A DNA stretch of 64,000 nt. Origin: Verrucolacustris sp044348085. GTDB lineage: Bacteria > Verrucomicrobiota > Verrucomicrobiia > Methylacidiphilales > Verrucolacustridaceae. Shown here in pieces: positions 41,632 to 49,941 of the stretch; position 1 is the first letter of the stretch, and each line of letters opens with the position of its first letter. Position numbers and translations under genes: made by a program. The notes beneath the pieces are model-generated. The model was not told the origin of the DNA, ran no database searches, and saw only the letters and a program-made list of their open reading frames with translations. The DNA lies in contig JBIKTM010000009.1 in NCBI GenBank assembly GCA_044348085.1, forward strand, positions 9,868 through 73,867, given 5' to 3'.

Positions 41632-43041
41632 TCAGTTTTGGGCGAAGACCTTGCGTGCGTCGCTGACTTCACCCGTTACAGCAGCTGCTGCAACCATCAC
41701 AGGGCTCATGAGCAGGGTGCGTCCAGTGGGGCTTCCTTGGCGACCTTTGAAGTTTCGGTTTGAGGAGGAGGCGCAGATCTCGTCCCCTACTAACTGGTCG
41801 GGGTTCATTCCGAGGCACATAGAACATCCAGCCTCGCGCCAGTCGAAACCCGCTTCTCGGAAGATCTTATCGATGCCCATCTCAGTGCAGATTTTGCTTA
41901 CTCCCTGCGAGCCAGGGACGGCAATGGCACGAATTCCTTTTGCTACCTTGCGGCCTTTTAGAAATTTCGAGGCCTCGACAAAATCGGAGACTCGAGCGTT
42001 CGTGCAGGAGCCGAAAAAGGCGACCTGAATCTTTTGGCCTGCAAGTTTTTGCCCCGCCTTAAATTTCATGAATTCAAGCGCCTCTTTGGCGGAGGAGCGG
42101 TCGGCCACGGGAAGCTGTTCGGGGGAGGGGATCGCTTCGTCGATGAAGATGCCCTGACCCGGATTGATGCCCCAGGTGACGGTGGGGCGTATTTCAGAGG
42201 CTTCAAAGACCTTCACATCGTCGTACACGGCATCGGGATCAGAGGCCACTTTCCGCCATTCGGTCACAGCGGCATCCCAATCCTTTCCTTTTGGGCAGTA
42301 GGGGCGCCCTTTCAGATATTCGAAAGTCTTTTCGTCAGGATTGACGTAACCAACGCGGGCACCGCCTTCAATCGACATGTTGCAGATTGTCATTCGCTCC
42401 TCGATCGAGAGACCTTCGATCGTCGGGCCTGCATATTCGTAAGCGTAACCAGTTCCGCCGTTCACCCCGAGTGTGCGGATGATGTGGAGGATAATGTCCT
42501 TTGCGTAGACCCCAGGACCTAATTTTCCCCGAACTTCGATCTTTCGAACTTTCAAGGGGGAGAGAGCCATCGTCTGTGTCGCAAGGACGTCGCGAACTTG
42601 GCTTGTGCCAATTCCAAAAGCAACGGCACCGAAGGCGCCGTGGGTGGAGGTGTGGGAGTCTCCGCATGCGATGGTGGTGCCAGGTTGGGTGATGCCTTGT
42701 TCAGGTCCGACGATATGGACGATGCCCTGCTTTCCAGATGGGATATCGAAAAAGGTCACTCCGAAATCAGAACAGTTTTTGCGTAGCTCCTTGATCATGG
42801 CGTCTGCGAGGGTGTCCTTAAAAGGCTCCACACGCTGGTCTGTCGGCACGATGTGATCGACCGTGGCAAAGGTGCGCCTTGGAAAGGCCACTTTGAGTCC
42901 AAGATCCCGAAGCATGCCAAAGGCCTGAGGGCTCGTGACCTCATGAATCAGATGGGTGCCAATAAAAAGTTGAGTCGAACCGTCGGGAAGTTTTTCGACG
43001 GCGTGCCGATCCCAAACCTTATGAAAAAGGGTTTTGCCCAT
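41632..43041 (-). CDS. leuC: 3-isopropylmalate dehydratase large subunit
   Basis: [4Fe-4S] aconitase-family subunit converting 2- to 3-isopropylmalate; 469 residues, the standard length. The N-terminus 'KTLFHKVWDRHAVEKLPDG' is typical. 'IACGDSHTSTHGAFGAVAFG' is the aconitase signature. Cluster ligands lie in 'AFFGSCTNARVSDF' (first Cys) and 'EAGCSMCLGMNPDQL' (the C-x2-C pair). 'SSNRNFKGRQGSPTGRTLLM' closes the active site near the C-terminus. It forms a two-gene unit with leuD. No T-box or attenuator-like structure was evident in the short upstream stretch 43042-43100. Confidence 0.96.
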   Translation of the reverse strand: MGKTLFHKVWDRHAVEKLPDGSTQLFIGTHLIHEVTSPQAFGMLRDLGLKVAFPRRTFATVDHIVPTDQRVEPFKDTLADAMIKELRKNCSDFGVTFFDIPSGKQGIVHIVGPEQGITQPGTTIACGDSHTSTHGAFGAVAFGIGTSQVRDVLATQTMALSPLKVRKIEVRGKLGPGVYAKDIILHIIRTLGVNGGTGYAYEYAGPTIEGLSIEERMTICNMSIEGGARVGYVNPDEKTFEYLKGRPYCPKGKDWDAAVTEWRKVASDPDAVYDDVKVFEASEIRPTVTWGINPGQGIFIDEAIPSPEQLPVADRSSAKEALEFMKFKAGQKLAGQKIQVAFFGSCTNARVSDFVEASKFLKGRKVAKGIRAIAVPGSQGVSKICTEMGIDKIFREAGFDWREAGCSMCLGMNPDQLVGDEICASSSNRNFKGRQGSPTGRTLLMSPVMVAAAAVTGEVSDARKVFAQN

Positions 43042-43100
43042 AAGTGTTGATCATAACGGATTTGAAACAGACAGGCAAACCGTGGGAATAGCAGATTACT

Positions 43101-43811
43101 TCAATTTACAGATCGTTTCCACAGCGTGGCGTCGGCAAAGGTGTACTGAAATTTGCGACGGTGCTCGCGGAGAAGAAATGGAAGATCTTGTCGATGAGCG
43201 AGTCGAAAGTGGGGCTGGAGAAGTTTCTTTAGGGTCGCGAATGAGTTTCTCCACCACTTGCTCTTAGGGGTGTATTCTTTGGACCAAGTATACGGGGATG
43301 TAAGAAGAAGAAACCCATTTGGTTTTACTAAACTCGGAGCCACTTTTGAGGCAAAGAAAGTTGGGTTGGGCAGGCGATCGATTAAGTTGGCAGCTAAAAC
43401 GAGATCAAAAGTTCCCAGGTTTCTTGGCAGGTGAAGGGCGTCACCAACCTGAAAGTGGACGTTATTTCTATCGATACGGGCATCGACTTTAGCGTGAGAT
43501 GGGGTGGTGTGGTTGCCTTCCTCGCAAAGTTGAAACTTTAGGTGACCACTTTTTTTCAGCTGATTTGCCGAATGGATAAAAGAGCGAGAGTAGTCAATTC
43601 CAACCACTTCAGTGCATCGACGGGCAAGTTCGAAAGTGGAGCGCCCAACGGCACAACCCAGATCCAAGGCCCTCGAATGTGAGCCTTTTGCCTTCGAAAA
43701 GAGGAGATGGGCACAGGTGTAGGGAAAGTTACGCACTCCTTTGGGGGGTGTAATCCCTTTGGGAAGTAGCTGTGACGGTTCGTGGTAGTGAAACGCCAAA
43801 TACTCCGCCAA
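43101..43811 (-). CDS. Stand-alone ovothiol-type (4-mercaptohistidine) N1-methyltransferase
   Basis: SAM-dependent methyltransferase of 236 residues resembling the C-terminal domain of OvoA, which methylates the imidazole N1 of 5-thiohistidine to give ovothiol A. Diagnostic stretches are 'ALDLGCAVGRSTFELARRC' (SAM loop), 'VVGIDYSRSFIHSANQL', 'FDLVLAANLIDRLPNPTFF', 'LLLTSPYTWSKEYTPKSKW' and 'LPFLLREHRRKFQYTFADAT'. There is no sulfoxide-synthase domain, so OvoA/OvoB activity must come from elsewhere in the genome. It is 29 bp downstream of the M29-like gene on the same strand and is probably co-transcribed. The substrate assignment is by family resemblance. Confidence 0.82.
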   Translation of the reverse strand: MAEYLAFHYHEPSQLLPKGITPPKGVRNFPYTCAHLLFSKAKGSHSRALDLGCAVGRSTFELARRCTEVVGIDYSRSFIHSANQLKKSGHLKFQLCEEGNHTTPSHAKVDARIDRNNVHFQVGDALHLPRNLGTFDLVLAANLIDRLPNPTFFASKVAPSLVKPNGFLLLTSPYTWSKEYTPKSKWWRNSFATLKKLLQPHFRLAHRQDLPFLLREHRRKFQYTFADATLWKRSVN

Positions 43812-43840
43812 GACGGAGGACTTTTCGTAGGTCGAGGATT

Positions 43841-44998
43841 TCAGGCGAGCAGTTTTTGGAGGTAGGGAGCAGGTTGATACGCCTCGATTACCACCTGGGT
43901 CTTTCCGTCACGATGCATTCGTACCTGCTGAAGTTGAATCTCGGGAGTCTTGTGGGGGGCATAAAGAATATCATCATGAGTTGCGTTAATCCTCTCAGCA
44001 AACTTATCGGGGGTCAGATGGCCGCCCAAATGATCGGATCGCCCTGTTGCAACATGGATCGTACCTAAAATCTTCTCATCCTGAATATCCCGACCGCTGA
44101 AGGGTAGGAGTTGCGTTCCGAAACCAAGTTCGCCCAACTCTCCGACGACGGGATCGCGCTGGAGCTTGGCAACGTGATGTTCGAAGGTCTTAGAGTTGCC
44201 TGAAAGGAAGGTTCCACCCACTTGCCTGCCTTTTTTGACATCTAGAATGGCGAGGGTTCCGTCCTCGAACTTCATGGGCATCTGTCCATGGGCGTCTGTG
44301 GGTACAAAATAGACTTCGCCAGCAGGCAGATTCGCAACGTCTGGGGTTTTGCCGCGGCACAAACCGTGGGACTTTTGGGCCTCCTGCTTCCCAAGATCGA
44401 GGTGCAGCGTGCAGGACTTATCGGCGACTTTGTAATCGATTTCGACCCAATCGGATTTTGTTAGGCCAAGACGAAGCTTTTCCGCCTGCTTGCTGACCTC
44501 GTTGTAGTCGACGGCGAGACCGGTTTTGAGAATGATATCATTGAGTCCGTGCAGAGTGGCTCCGCGGAAACCGTGTTTCTTGGCGGAGGCTGTGAGGGGA
44601 GCCGTTGCCGAGTAGGTCGAGATGCAAAGGATGATGTCATATTTTGGATAGATATCTTTTTCAAATGAGAGGCGATTGCCTTTGGTGTCCACAGCAAGGT
44701 CATCCATATCCAGATTGCTACCCCCCGTTTTTTTGTAGGCGTAGAGGTCGCCTCCTGTGAGCCCTAGCTCTTTGCCGGCTCCATTGTTAATCCCTTGGTA
44801 GAAGATGTCGTGGGCGTACTTCTGAACAGTCAGGGAGGGATTTTTGAGGAATGAGAAGTCTTTGACTTGGGTTGGATCATCTAGATCGATGAGGACGCAT
44901 GTCTTTTCGCCTTTCGACGGTTCGAAAACGGTTCTAAGAAGGCGCACGAGGTCGAAGGATGGGAATGAGGTTGGAATGGCAAGTGAAGATGTAGACAT
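43841..44998 (-). CDS. M29-like (aminopeptidase T family) metallopeptidase-like protein
   Basis: A 385-residue cytoplasmic protein whose C-terminal half resembles thermophilic aminopeptidases of family M29. 'LPAGEVYFVPTDAHGQMPMK', 'VVGELGFGT'-like 'VVGELGELGFGTQLLP', 'DEKILGTIHVATGRSDHLGG' and 'INATHDDILYAPHKTPEI' supply Glu, His and His-Asp residues at the spacing of the M29 two-metal site. The N-terminal half ('CVLIDLDDPTQVKDFSF', 'YDIILCISTYSATAPLT') follows the M29 Rossmann-like domain loosely. It heads a unit with the ovothiol-type methyltransferase. Peptidase activity is plausible, and a role tied to thiol-histidine metabolism is an inference from pairing only. Confidence 0.68.
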   Translation of the reverse strand: MSTSSLAIPTSFPSFDLVRLLRTVFEPSKGEKTCVLIDLDDPTQVKDFSFLKNPSLTVQKYAHDIFYQGINNGAGKELGLTGGDLYAYKKTGGSNLDMDDLAVDTKGNRLSFEKDIYPKYDIILCISTYSATAPLTASAKKHGFRGATLHGLNDIILKTGLAVDYNEVSKQAEKLRLGLTKSDWVEIDYKVADKSCTLHLDLGKQEAQKSHGLCRGKTPDVANLPAGEVYFVPTDAHGQMPMKFEDGTLAILDVKKGRQVGGTFLSGNSKTFEHHVAKLQRDPVVGELGELGFGTQLLPFSGRDIQDEKILGTIHVATGRSDHLGGHLTPDKFAERINATHDDILYAPHKTPEIQLQQVRMHRDGKTQVVIEAYQPAPYLQKLLA

Positions 44999-45080
44999 CT
45001 GATGATCTTAGCGTTGTTTTTGGCCCTAGCAAATCTGGTCTAAAAACATTTCCGCGGGGCTGGCTTACAAGGCGGGGCTG

Positions 45081-46442
45081 GTGCAAAATACAAGAATGGC
45101 TCTTCTGAACAGTGCAAAAGAGGAATATTTTGATTTCCTGCGTTTCGCAACGGTCTCGGCGGATCCTGCCCGTGCGCAGACAATGAAAGATTGTGCCACT
45201 TGGTTGGCGGGAAAGTTCAAGGGAATGGGAATGAATTCGGAGATTGTGCCCACGGCAGGGGCACCGGTTGTTTTGGCTTTTTGGAGGAAAGGCGGTTCGG
45301 CCAACCGGCGGACCGTTTTGATCTATGGCCACTACGATGTGCAGCCTGCGGAGATGGGGGATGGGTGGACGGGAGATCCTTTTGAGCCTCGCTTGGTGGA
45401 CGGAATGGTGGTCGCGAGAGGTTCGACCGACAACAAAGGGCAGATTTTTGCGCATATGATGGGGGTGGCGGAGAAAATCAAGGCGGGTGGCCCGGAGACC
45501 GATGTGATCTTTGTCGTGGAGGGAGAGGAAGAGGTGGGCAGTGACAATCTCGAGGGTGTTTTGCGTGACAGGAAAGTGGAGCTGGCGTGTGATGTCGCCG
45601 TCATTTCCGACACCAATATGGCGGGGCCTGACAAACCCACTCTGACATACGGTTTGCGTGGAATCAGCGCTTTGGAAGTGGAACTCACGGGTCCGTCGCA
45701 CGATCTTCACTCCGGTGTTTATGGGGGGGCAGTTGTAAATCCGATTACAGTGCTAACCCGGTTGCTGGCGGGGCTTCATCACGAAACGGGCCAGGTGGCT
45801 GTTCCTGGGTTTTACAAAAAGGTGAGGAAGGTGGCTGCTTGGGAAAGAAAAGCCGCAAAAGCCTTGGGAGTTCCTGATGCGGAGGTGAGGCGTCAGGCAG
45901 GAAGTCCGGCTTTGGGTGGGGAGTCTGGATTTTCCGCAATCGAAAGAATCGGAATGAGACCGACGGCGGAGATCAACGGAATTACGGGGGGATATCAGGG
46001 TCCCGGACCCAAAACGGTTTTGCCCAGCAAGGCCTCGGCTAAGTTGACGTTTCGTTTGGTGCCAAACCAAGATCCCAAGGAGATTGCAGACCTCGTAGAG
46101 AAGGATCTAAAAAAGCGATGTCCAAAAACGGTGAAGTTAAAGGTGACTCGGCACCACGGTGGATTTCCCTATTTTTGTGATCCCACCAAAGGCTTTGGCC
46201 CTGCTGCATCTAAAGCCTTGAGTCAGGCTTGGGGAGGAAAAAGAGTGGATTACCTTTTAGAGGGTGGAACCATTCCAATCGTGAGCGTGATCAAAAAAGT
46301 TCTAGGTGTGGAGACCTTACTGGTGGGATTAAGTTTGCCTGACTGCCGTGCGCATGGTCCGGACGAAACCTTTCCGATCAAATACTTGGAACGAGGGGCA
46401 AAGATGAATCAAGCTTTGTTGCGGGAGATTGCGGCCGTTTGA
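45081..46442 (+). CDS. M20 family dipeptidase
   Basis: Zinc-dependent dipeptidase/carboxypeptidase of 453 residues. Metal-binding motifs: 'VLIYGHYDVQPAEMGDGW' near residue 80 with His and Asp, 'GRGSTDNKG'-like 'VARGSTDNKGQIFAHM' carrying the bridging Asp, 'VVEGEEEVGSDNLEGVL' with the general-base Glu pair, and a late 'DCRAHGPDETF' His. The dimerisation insert begins 'LTGPSHDLHSGVYGGAVVNP'. It is closest in look to carnosinase-like/PepV-type dipeptidases. The GTG at 45081 has AAGG eight bases upstream; ATG 45096 is the alternative. It is divergent from the M29-like gene across an 82-bp intergenic region that must hold both promoters. Confidence 0.9.
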   Translation: MQNTRMALLNSAKEEYFDFLRFATVSADPARAQTMKDCATWLAGKFKGMGMNSEIVPTAGAPVVLAFWRKGGSANRRTVLIYGHYDVQPAEMGDGWTGDPFEPRLVDGMVVARGSTDNKGQIFAHMMGVAEKIKAGGPETDVIFVVEGEEEVGSDNLEGVLRDRKVELACDVAVISDTNMAGPDKPTLTYGLRGISALEVELTGPSHDLHSGVYGGAVVNPITVLTRLLAGLHHETGQVAVPGFYKKVRKVAAWERKAAKALGVPDAEVRRQAGSPALGGESGFSAIERIGMRPTAEINGITGGYQGPGPKTVLPSKASAKLTFRLVPNQDPKEIADLVEKDLKKRCPKTVKLKVTRHHGGFPYFCDPTKGFGPAASKALSQAWGGKRVDYLLEGGTIPIVSVIKKVLGVETLLVGLSLPDCRAHGPDETFPIKYLERGAKMNQALLREIAAV

Positions 46443-46476
46443 GTTCTTTCGTTAAGAGATACAAGATGGAAGACAC

Positions 46477-46549
<73 letters not shown>

Positions 46550-46667
46550 CTGGTTTTGCGGCAATAGGTCAGGTTTGGGCGAAATTCATTCACCAGTTGT
46601 GGACAGGTTTGCAAAATGGAAAAAAGATTTTGCAGGAAGGGGGGCTCCTTTGGGGTGTTATAGGTGA

Positions 46668-47399
46668 ATGCAGTTACAGATTATTTCCCTATTTTTGTTG
46701 GGGCTTGTTTCGATGGGTTGGGCACAAGGAAGTGCCGAAAACCTTTCTCGGGCTCAAGAGAGGATTGGGGAGCAGTCTTGGCCTAAGAAACCAGGGAATC
46801 AGGTGAGTTCTTTCGCGGGTAAAATGACCGATTTCAAACAGATCGATACGAAAAATTATGAGAAGGGAAAATCATTCGATGGGTCACGAGTCTATGGGGA
46901 TCGAAAAGAGTCGAGCCTAGCCTCAACGCCTCTTTGGGAGCAGAGGACCTCAAAGCTGGAGGGTAAAGACTCCTCTTGGTCGGGTCGCCAAGCCTCGGGA
47001 ATGAGTGCGAGGCGTAATGAAACATACGGAGATGGGCAAATGTCCTCTTGGCAGAGGAAGGAAGAGTTTGAAAAGAGGAGTGTGGCCAGCAAAGACGGGC
47101 CCGATTGGATTTCGCGAGCGAGTCCTAAGTTCCAGAGTCGTGAAGGTGGGGTGGTTATGTATGAGGGTAGACTCACTCGGGTGCGCGAAAACGTTGTGAG
47201 AGATGATTCCTTGGGGAGGCGGGATTTAGGAGAAGGGAGGAAAGAGATGTTTAGTCCGTACGAGGTTCAGAGGCTCCTTGAGGCAAAGGGACGGACATCC
47301 GATCCTCATCAACCCTCTCCTGTAAAAGCAGAAATTAAGGCTGAATCTGCAGGGGCATTTCGGCCCGTAGTTGCGGGTAGTTCACCAAACTCGCCGTAA
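46668..47399 (+). CDS. Exported hydrophilic protein of unknown function
   Basis: A 243-residue protein with a clear signal peptide ('QLQIISLFLLGLVSMGWAQ') followed by an unusually polar, low-complexity chain rich in Ser, Lys, Arg, Glu and Gly. Repeated short forms such as 'KGKSFDGSRVYGDRKESS', 'WSGRQASGMS' and 'SSWQRKEEFEKRS' suggest a disordered or extended periplasmic protein. Cys is absent. No family is recognised. Its last 65 bases overlap the 3' end of the BsuPI-domain gene on the other strand. It opens the run of exported proteins that extends to the window's right end. Confidence 0.65.
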   Translation: MQLQIISLFLLGLVSMGWAQGSAENLSRAQERIGEQSWPKKPGNQVSSFAGKMTDFKQIDTKNYEKGKSFDGSRVYGDRKESSLASTPLWEQRTSKLEGKDSSWSGRQASGMSARRNETYGDGQMSSWQRKEEFEKRSVASKDGPDWISRASPKFQSREGGVVMYEGRLTRVRENVVRDDSLGRRDLGEGRKEMFSPYEVQRLLEAKGRTSDPHQPSPVKAEIKAESAGAFRPVVAGSSPNSP

Positions 47400-47934
47400 T
47401 AGTGGATTGGCCTGCTGGAATTTTTCCGCGAAGAGCCTGGTAGGGGATGGTCAGTTGGTAGTTCAGATGTTCTCCTGCGTTCAAGTAGCTGTACCCTGCG
47501 TCTTGCGCGAAGTCGTAATCCTCTGACCAAGTATAAACTGTTTTCCCCTCCGAATTGCGGATGACGGCCTCGCAGCGCTGGGCGGTCGGGAAGTAGAGAG
47601 TGGATCCTTTGTCCGACTCATTTTTCAAAGTGAATTTGATTACGATCAGGTCGTTGGGTTGAGGGTCGCGAATTCTTTGGAGAGTCAGTTCGGTTGGGGA
47701 AACTTCCATGCGGGCTTGGTATGAATCGAGATTGAGTTCGTTAGCGCCCTCGAATCGTTTTTTTGAGCCCTGCATAAAGAGTCCTCCTTTGATGAGGCCT
47801 GGGGCTGAAAGGAATTTATCAGGTTGGCTGGTGCGGGAGGCGGTGTCTGAAATGTCGGCCGCGAGGGAGGGCAGAAGGGAAAGGGCGAGAAAACCAACCA
47901 GTAAGGTGATTACGGATAGGAGCGCTTTCACCAA
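47335..47934 (-). CDS. Exported BsuPI-domain protein
   Basis: A 199-residue protein with a signal peptide ('ALLSVITLLVGFLALSLLPS..A'). The C-terminal domain resembles BsuPI, the fold of the Bacillus intracellular proteinase inhibitor: 'LIVIKFTLKNESDKGSTLYF', 'TAQRCEAVIRNSEGKTVYTW', 'SEDYDFAQDAG' and 'GEHLNYQLTIPYQALRGKIP'. These match the family's aromatic/Ser motif '..vw.WS....f'. Here the domain is exported rather than intracellular. A large exported subtilisin-superfamily protease lies 2 kb away (49942-53490), so an inhibitor-protease relation is possible but unproven. The gene points left, overlapping its convergent neighbour by 65 bp. Confidence 0.72.
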   Translation of the reverse strand: MVKALLSVITLLVGFLALSLLPSLAADISDTASRTSQPDKFLSAPGLIKGGLFMQGSKKRFEGANELNLDSYQARMEVSPTELTLQRIRDPQPNDLIVIKFTLKNESDKGSTLYFPTAQRCEAVIRNSEGKTVYTWSEDYDFAQDAGYSYLNAGEHLNYQLTIPYQALRGKIPAGQSTITASLVNYPQLRAEMPLQIQP

Positions 47935-48010
47935 ACCATCTTAGTGGCTTTTACCAAAAATGACAAATCAGGTCGTTTCCTTTGTGGGAATGGGATAAGA
48001 TATTGGCCTC

Positions 48011-48493
48011 ATGAGGACATGTTACAAATTCCTAATCGTCGTGGTGGGGTGCACCCTGTGGATGGGGGCGGCGCAGAAACCCCCCTTTTTGCTGAGGATT
48101 CATTTACAGGCGACGGAGGGTGCGAAGGGGATGGTTTCTGTTCCTGTTACCCTTTTTCAGCCGAGCGAAACAATCGCCATCCAGAGTCTTCCTGAGGTAA
48201 CGGAAAAAGAGATTCGCAAAGTTTCGACACGTGTGGATGGGACGGTGCTGGTGGAGTTTAATGATTTTGGACGGACCAAACTGGAGGTCGGAACGAGTAC
48301 CGGAAGAGGCATGATTTTAGTCGTTCTTGTGAATGGAAGGGTTGTCTATGCGCCGAGAATTGACACCGTGATCACAAATGGATCGATCCTGCTACCGCCG
48401 GGATCCATTACGCCTGACGAGATTTTGCAAGTGAATGCTGAGGTGGAGAAGTTGAAGGGCCAGAGATTGAAGGACGTGCCTCAATCCAATTAA
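48011..48493 (+). CDS. Exported protein resembling the SecD periplasmic head subdomain
   Basis: A 160-residue protein with a signal peptide ('YKFLIVVVGCTLWMGAAQ'). The mature part has 'LLRIHLQATEGAKGMVSVPV', a beta-rich middle and the stretch 'LVVLVNGRVVYAPRIDTVIT' followed by 'GSILLPPGSITPDEILQVNA'. That stretch closely follows the 'dGkVvsaP.i...I..g...I.g..t.eea' motif of the SecD P1 head. The rest of SecD (membrane helices) is missing, so this is a free-standing periplasmic domain, not a translocase subunit. Its role is unknown. It precedes another exported protein gene on the same strand (91-bp gap). Confidence 0.68.
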   Translation: MRTCYKFLIVVVGCTLWMGAAQKPPFLLRIHLQATEGAKGMVSVPVTLFQPSETIAIQSLPEVTEKEIRKVSTRVDGTVLVEFNDFGRTKLEVGTSTGRGMILVVLVNGRVVYAPRIDTVITNGSILLPPGSITPDEILQVNAEVEKLKGQRLKDVPQSN

Positions 48494-48584
48494 AGATCAG
48501 GCCCATTGAACTTATTCCCCACCCATTCGATACGAATTCAAGAAATCACTCGACGCTCATCTGTGGGCGGGCAATTCAAAGGGG

Positions 48585-49775
48585 GTGAAAAATCTGTTTA
48601 TAGCCCTAATTGGGCTATCCCTGTGTGAAGTACATTTCGTTCATGCCGCGACACAATCCAGTAACGGAGGACTGGCTGAATCCTCAGAAGACCGGCAAAG
48701 AATTATGGGAGGTATGCCGACGAGGGCGGAGCTTAAACTCAGGCGTGCGCGTGCGACAAACGCGCCCGTTTCATTCTTAATTAATCCAAAGACGGAGAGG
48801 GTGGAGGCGAGGGATATCGATAGTGCTTTGATCGAAGAGTATTCCCCTGGAGCGATTGGGCACCTCCTTGATGTTGGGGGGTATGAGTTGAAGGTAAGTT
48901 TTGGTAGAGATGAAAGTCGACGTCTTTCCCTCTTGCTCCGCCCTGGACCTGCCCAAGCAAAACCGGTGCAAGTCTCGGTTTTTCAGCGTCGGCTGATTCT
49001 TCCCCCGGGAACGAGTGTGTCTGCTTTTATGGAGGGGGATGGGAGGGTGACGATCGAGCCTTGTTTGACTGGAACGATTTACTATTTGGATACCCAACCC
49101 ACGGCAGTGGATGTGCCAGAGGATAAAGTGACGCTGCTGGCCTCCAAAAATCTAGTACGTATAGGGCGAGAGGTGGAGCAAGGGAAGTTGCCGGACGAGG
49201 AGATGGTGGATGCCGTTGTAGCGGGCAAAATTGAGACGGAAGAAAAACAGACATCCAAGAATAATGCAGGGTTGGCGGTGGGCGGGTGGTTGCAAAATGC
49301 GGGAACTTCACTCCTTGGGTTGCCGAATCCCGAGACAACCCCGCCCGCAACAGTGGTAAAGGTCGCATCTGGAACGCCCGAGCTTTCGGCTCCTGCACCA
49401 CAGAGCCTGACACCTAATTTTGATCCTAGTCCTGTGCCTTCTGGTAGAAATATTCCGAGCAAACAGGTGACCCAGAACGTGAAAGTTATCGCATTAAGAG
49501 GAGATGTGGGCGAAGCGGCCCTTGCACAGGAGCCACTACTTTACGAAGAAGGGGATCGTCGGGATTTGACGAGGGCGAGTAAAAAAGGCCTTGCGGCACG
49601 ACCACTGGAGAATCCTGAACTGGTTTTGTCTGCACCTGCGGAGACACTTGAGAATAAGCCTCCTGGTGATTCGGCTGGGAACGCTGTTGTTCGGGCGTTT
49701 CGATCTTTCCTTGGGATGCCTGAAGCCAAGACCGTTCAGGCAGAGGCGGATAAGCTTGCTGGTAAGAAGCAGTAA
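48585..49775 (+). CDS. Large exported protein of unknown function
   Basis: A 396-residue protein with a signal peptide ('KNLFIALIGLSLCEVHFVHA'). The central part is beta-rich ('VGGYELKVSFGRDESRRLSL', 'VSVFQRRLILPPGTSVSAFM'), and the C-terminal half is Pro/Ala/Ser-rich and probably disordered. The start is GTG immediately after a GGGGG tract, with poor spacing for a ribosome binding site, so the N-terminus is uncertain. No family was recognised. It lies upstream of the kexin-like protease, on the same strand with 166 bp between, and may belong to the same surface-protein locus. Confidence 0.68.
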   Translation: MKNLFIALIGLSLCEVHFVHAATQSSNGGLAESSEDRQRIMGGMPTRAELKLRRARATNAPVSFLINPKTERVEARDIDSALIEEYSPGAIGHLLDVGGYELKVSFGRDESRRLSLLLRPGPAQAKPVQVSVFQRRLILPPGTSVSAFMEGDGRVTIEPCLTGTIYYLDTQPTAVDVPEDKVTLLASKNLVRIGREVEQGKLPDEEMVDAVVAGKIETEEKQTSKNNAGLAVGGWLQNAGTSLLGLPNPETTPPATVVKVASGTPELSAPAPQSLTPNFDPSPVPSGRNIPSKQVTQNVKVIALRGDVGEAALAQEPLLYEEGDRRDLTRASKKGLAARPLENPELVLSAPAETLENKPPGDSAGNAVVRAFRSFLGMPEAKTVQAEADKLAGKKQ

Positions 49776-49854
49776 ACCTCACAAAAAAATAGCACGAGGA
49801 TTAAATCAAGGGTTTGTCGTTATCTCCTTATTGCGCTTTCGCGAGCCTTTGAAC

Positions 49855-49872
49855 TTATCCCTTTTGGGATAA
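49855..49872. promoter_or_regulatory. Perfect inverted repeat upstream of the kexin-like protease gene
   Basis: TTATCCC-TTTT-GGGATAA, a seven-base-pair perfect stem with a TTTT loop, lies 70 bases before the protease start, in an AT-rich 166-bp intergenic stretch. No T tract follows on either strand, so it is a poor terminator. It could be an operator or an mRNA hairpin. A chance occurrence in AT-rich DNA cannot be excluded. Confidence 0.35.
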
Positions 49873-49941
49873 AATAAAGTAATGGAAATACACTTTTAAT
49901 AGAATTTGACTTTCTAATTTATTAATCTTAGTTGTGTGGTT

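Noticed and set aside
43042..43100. Leader or T-box control element for leuCD
   Set aside because: Only 59 bases separate leuC from the methyltransferase gene, with no T-box sequence, leader peptide with Leu codons or hairpin-plus-T-run seen.
46611..46633. Inverted repeat GCAAAAT/ATTTTGC before the exported-protein gene
   Set aside because: A seven-base stem with a nine-base A-rich loop and no T tract; likely by chance in AT-rich DNA.
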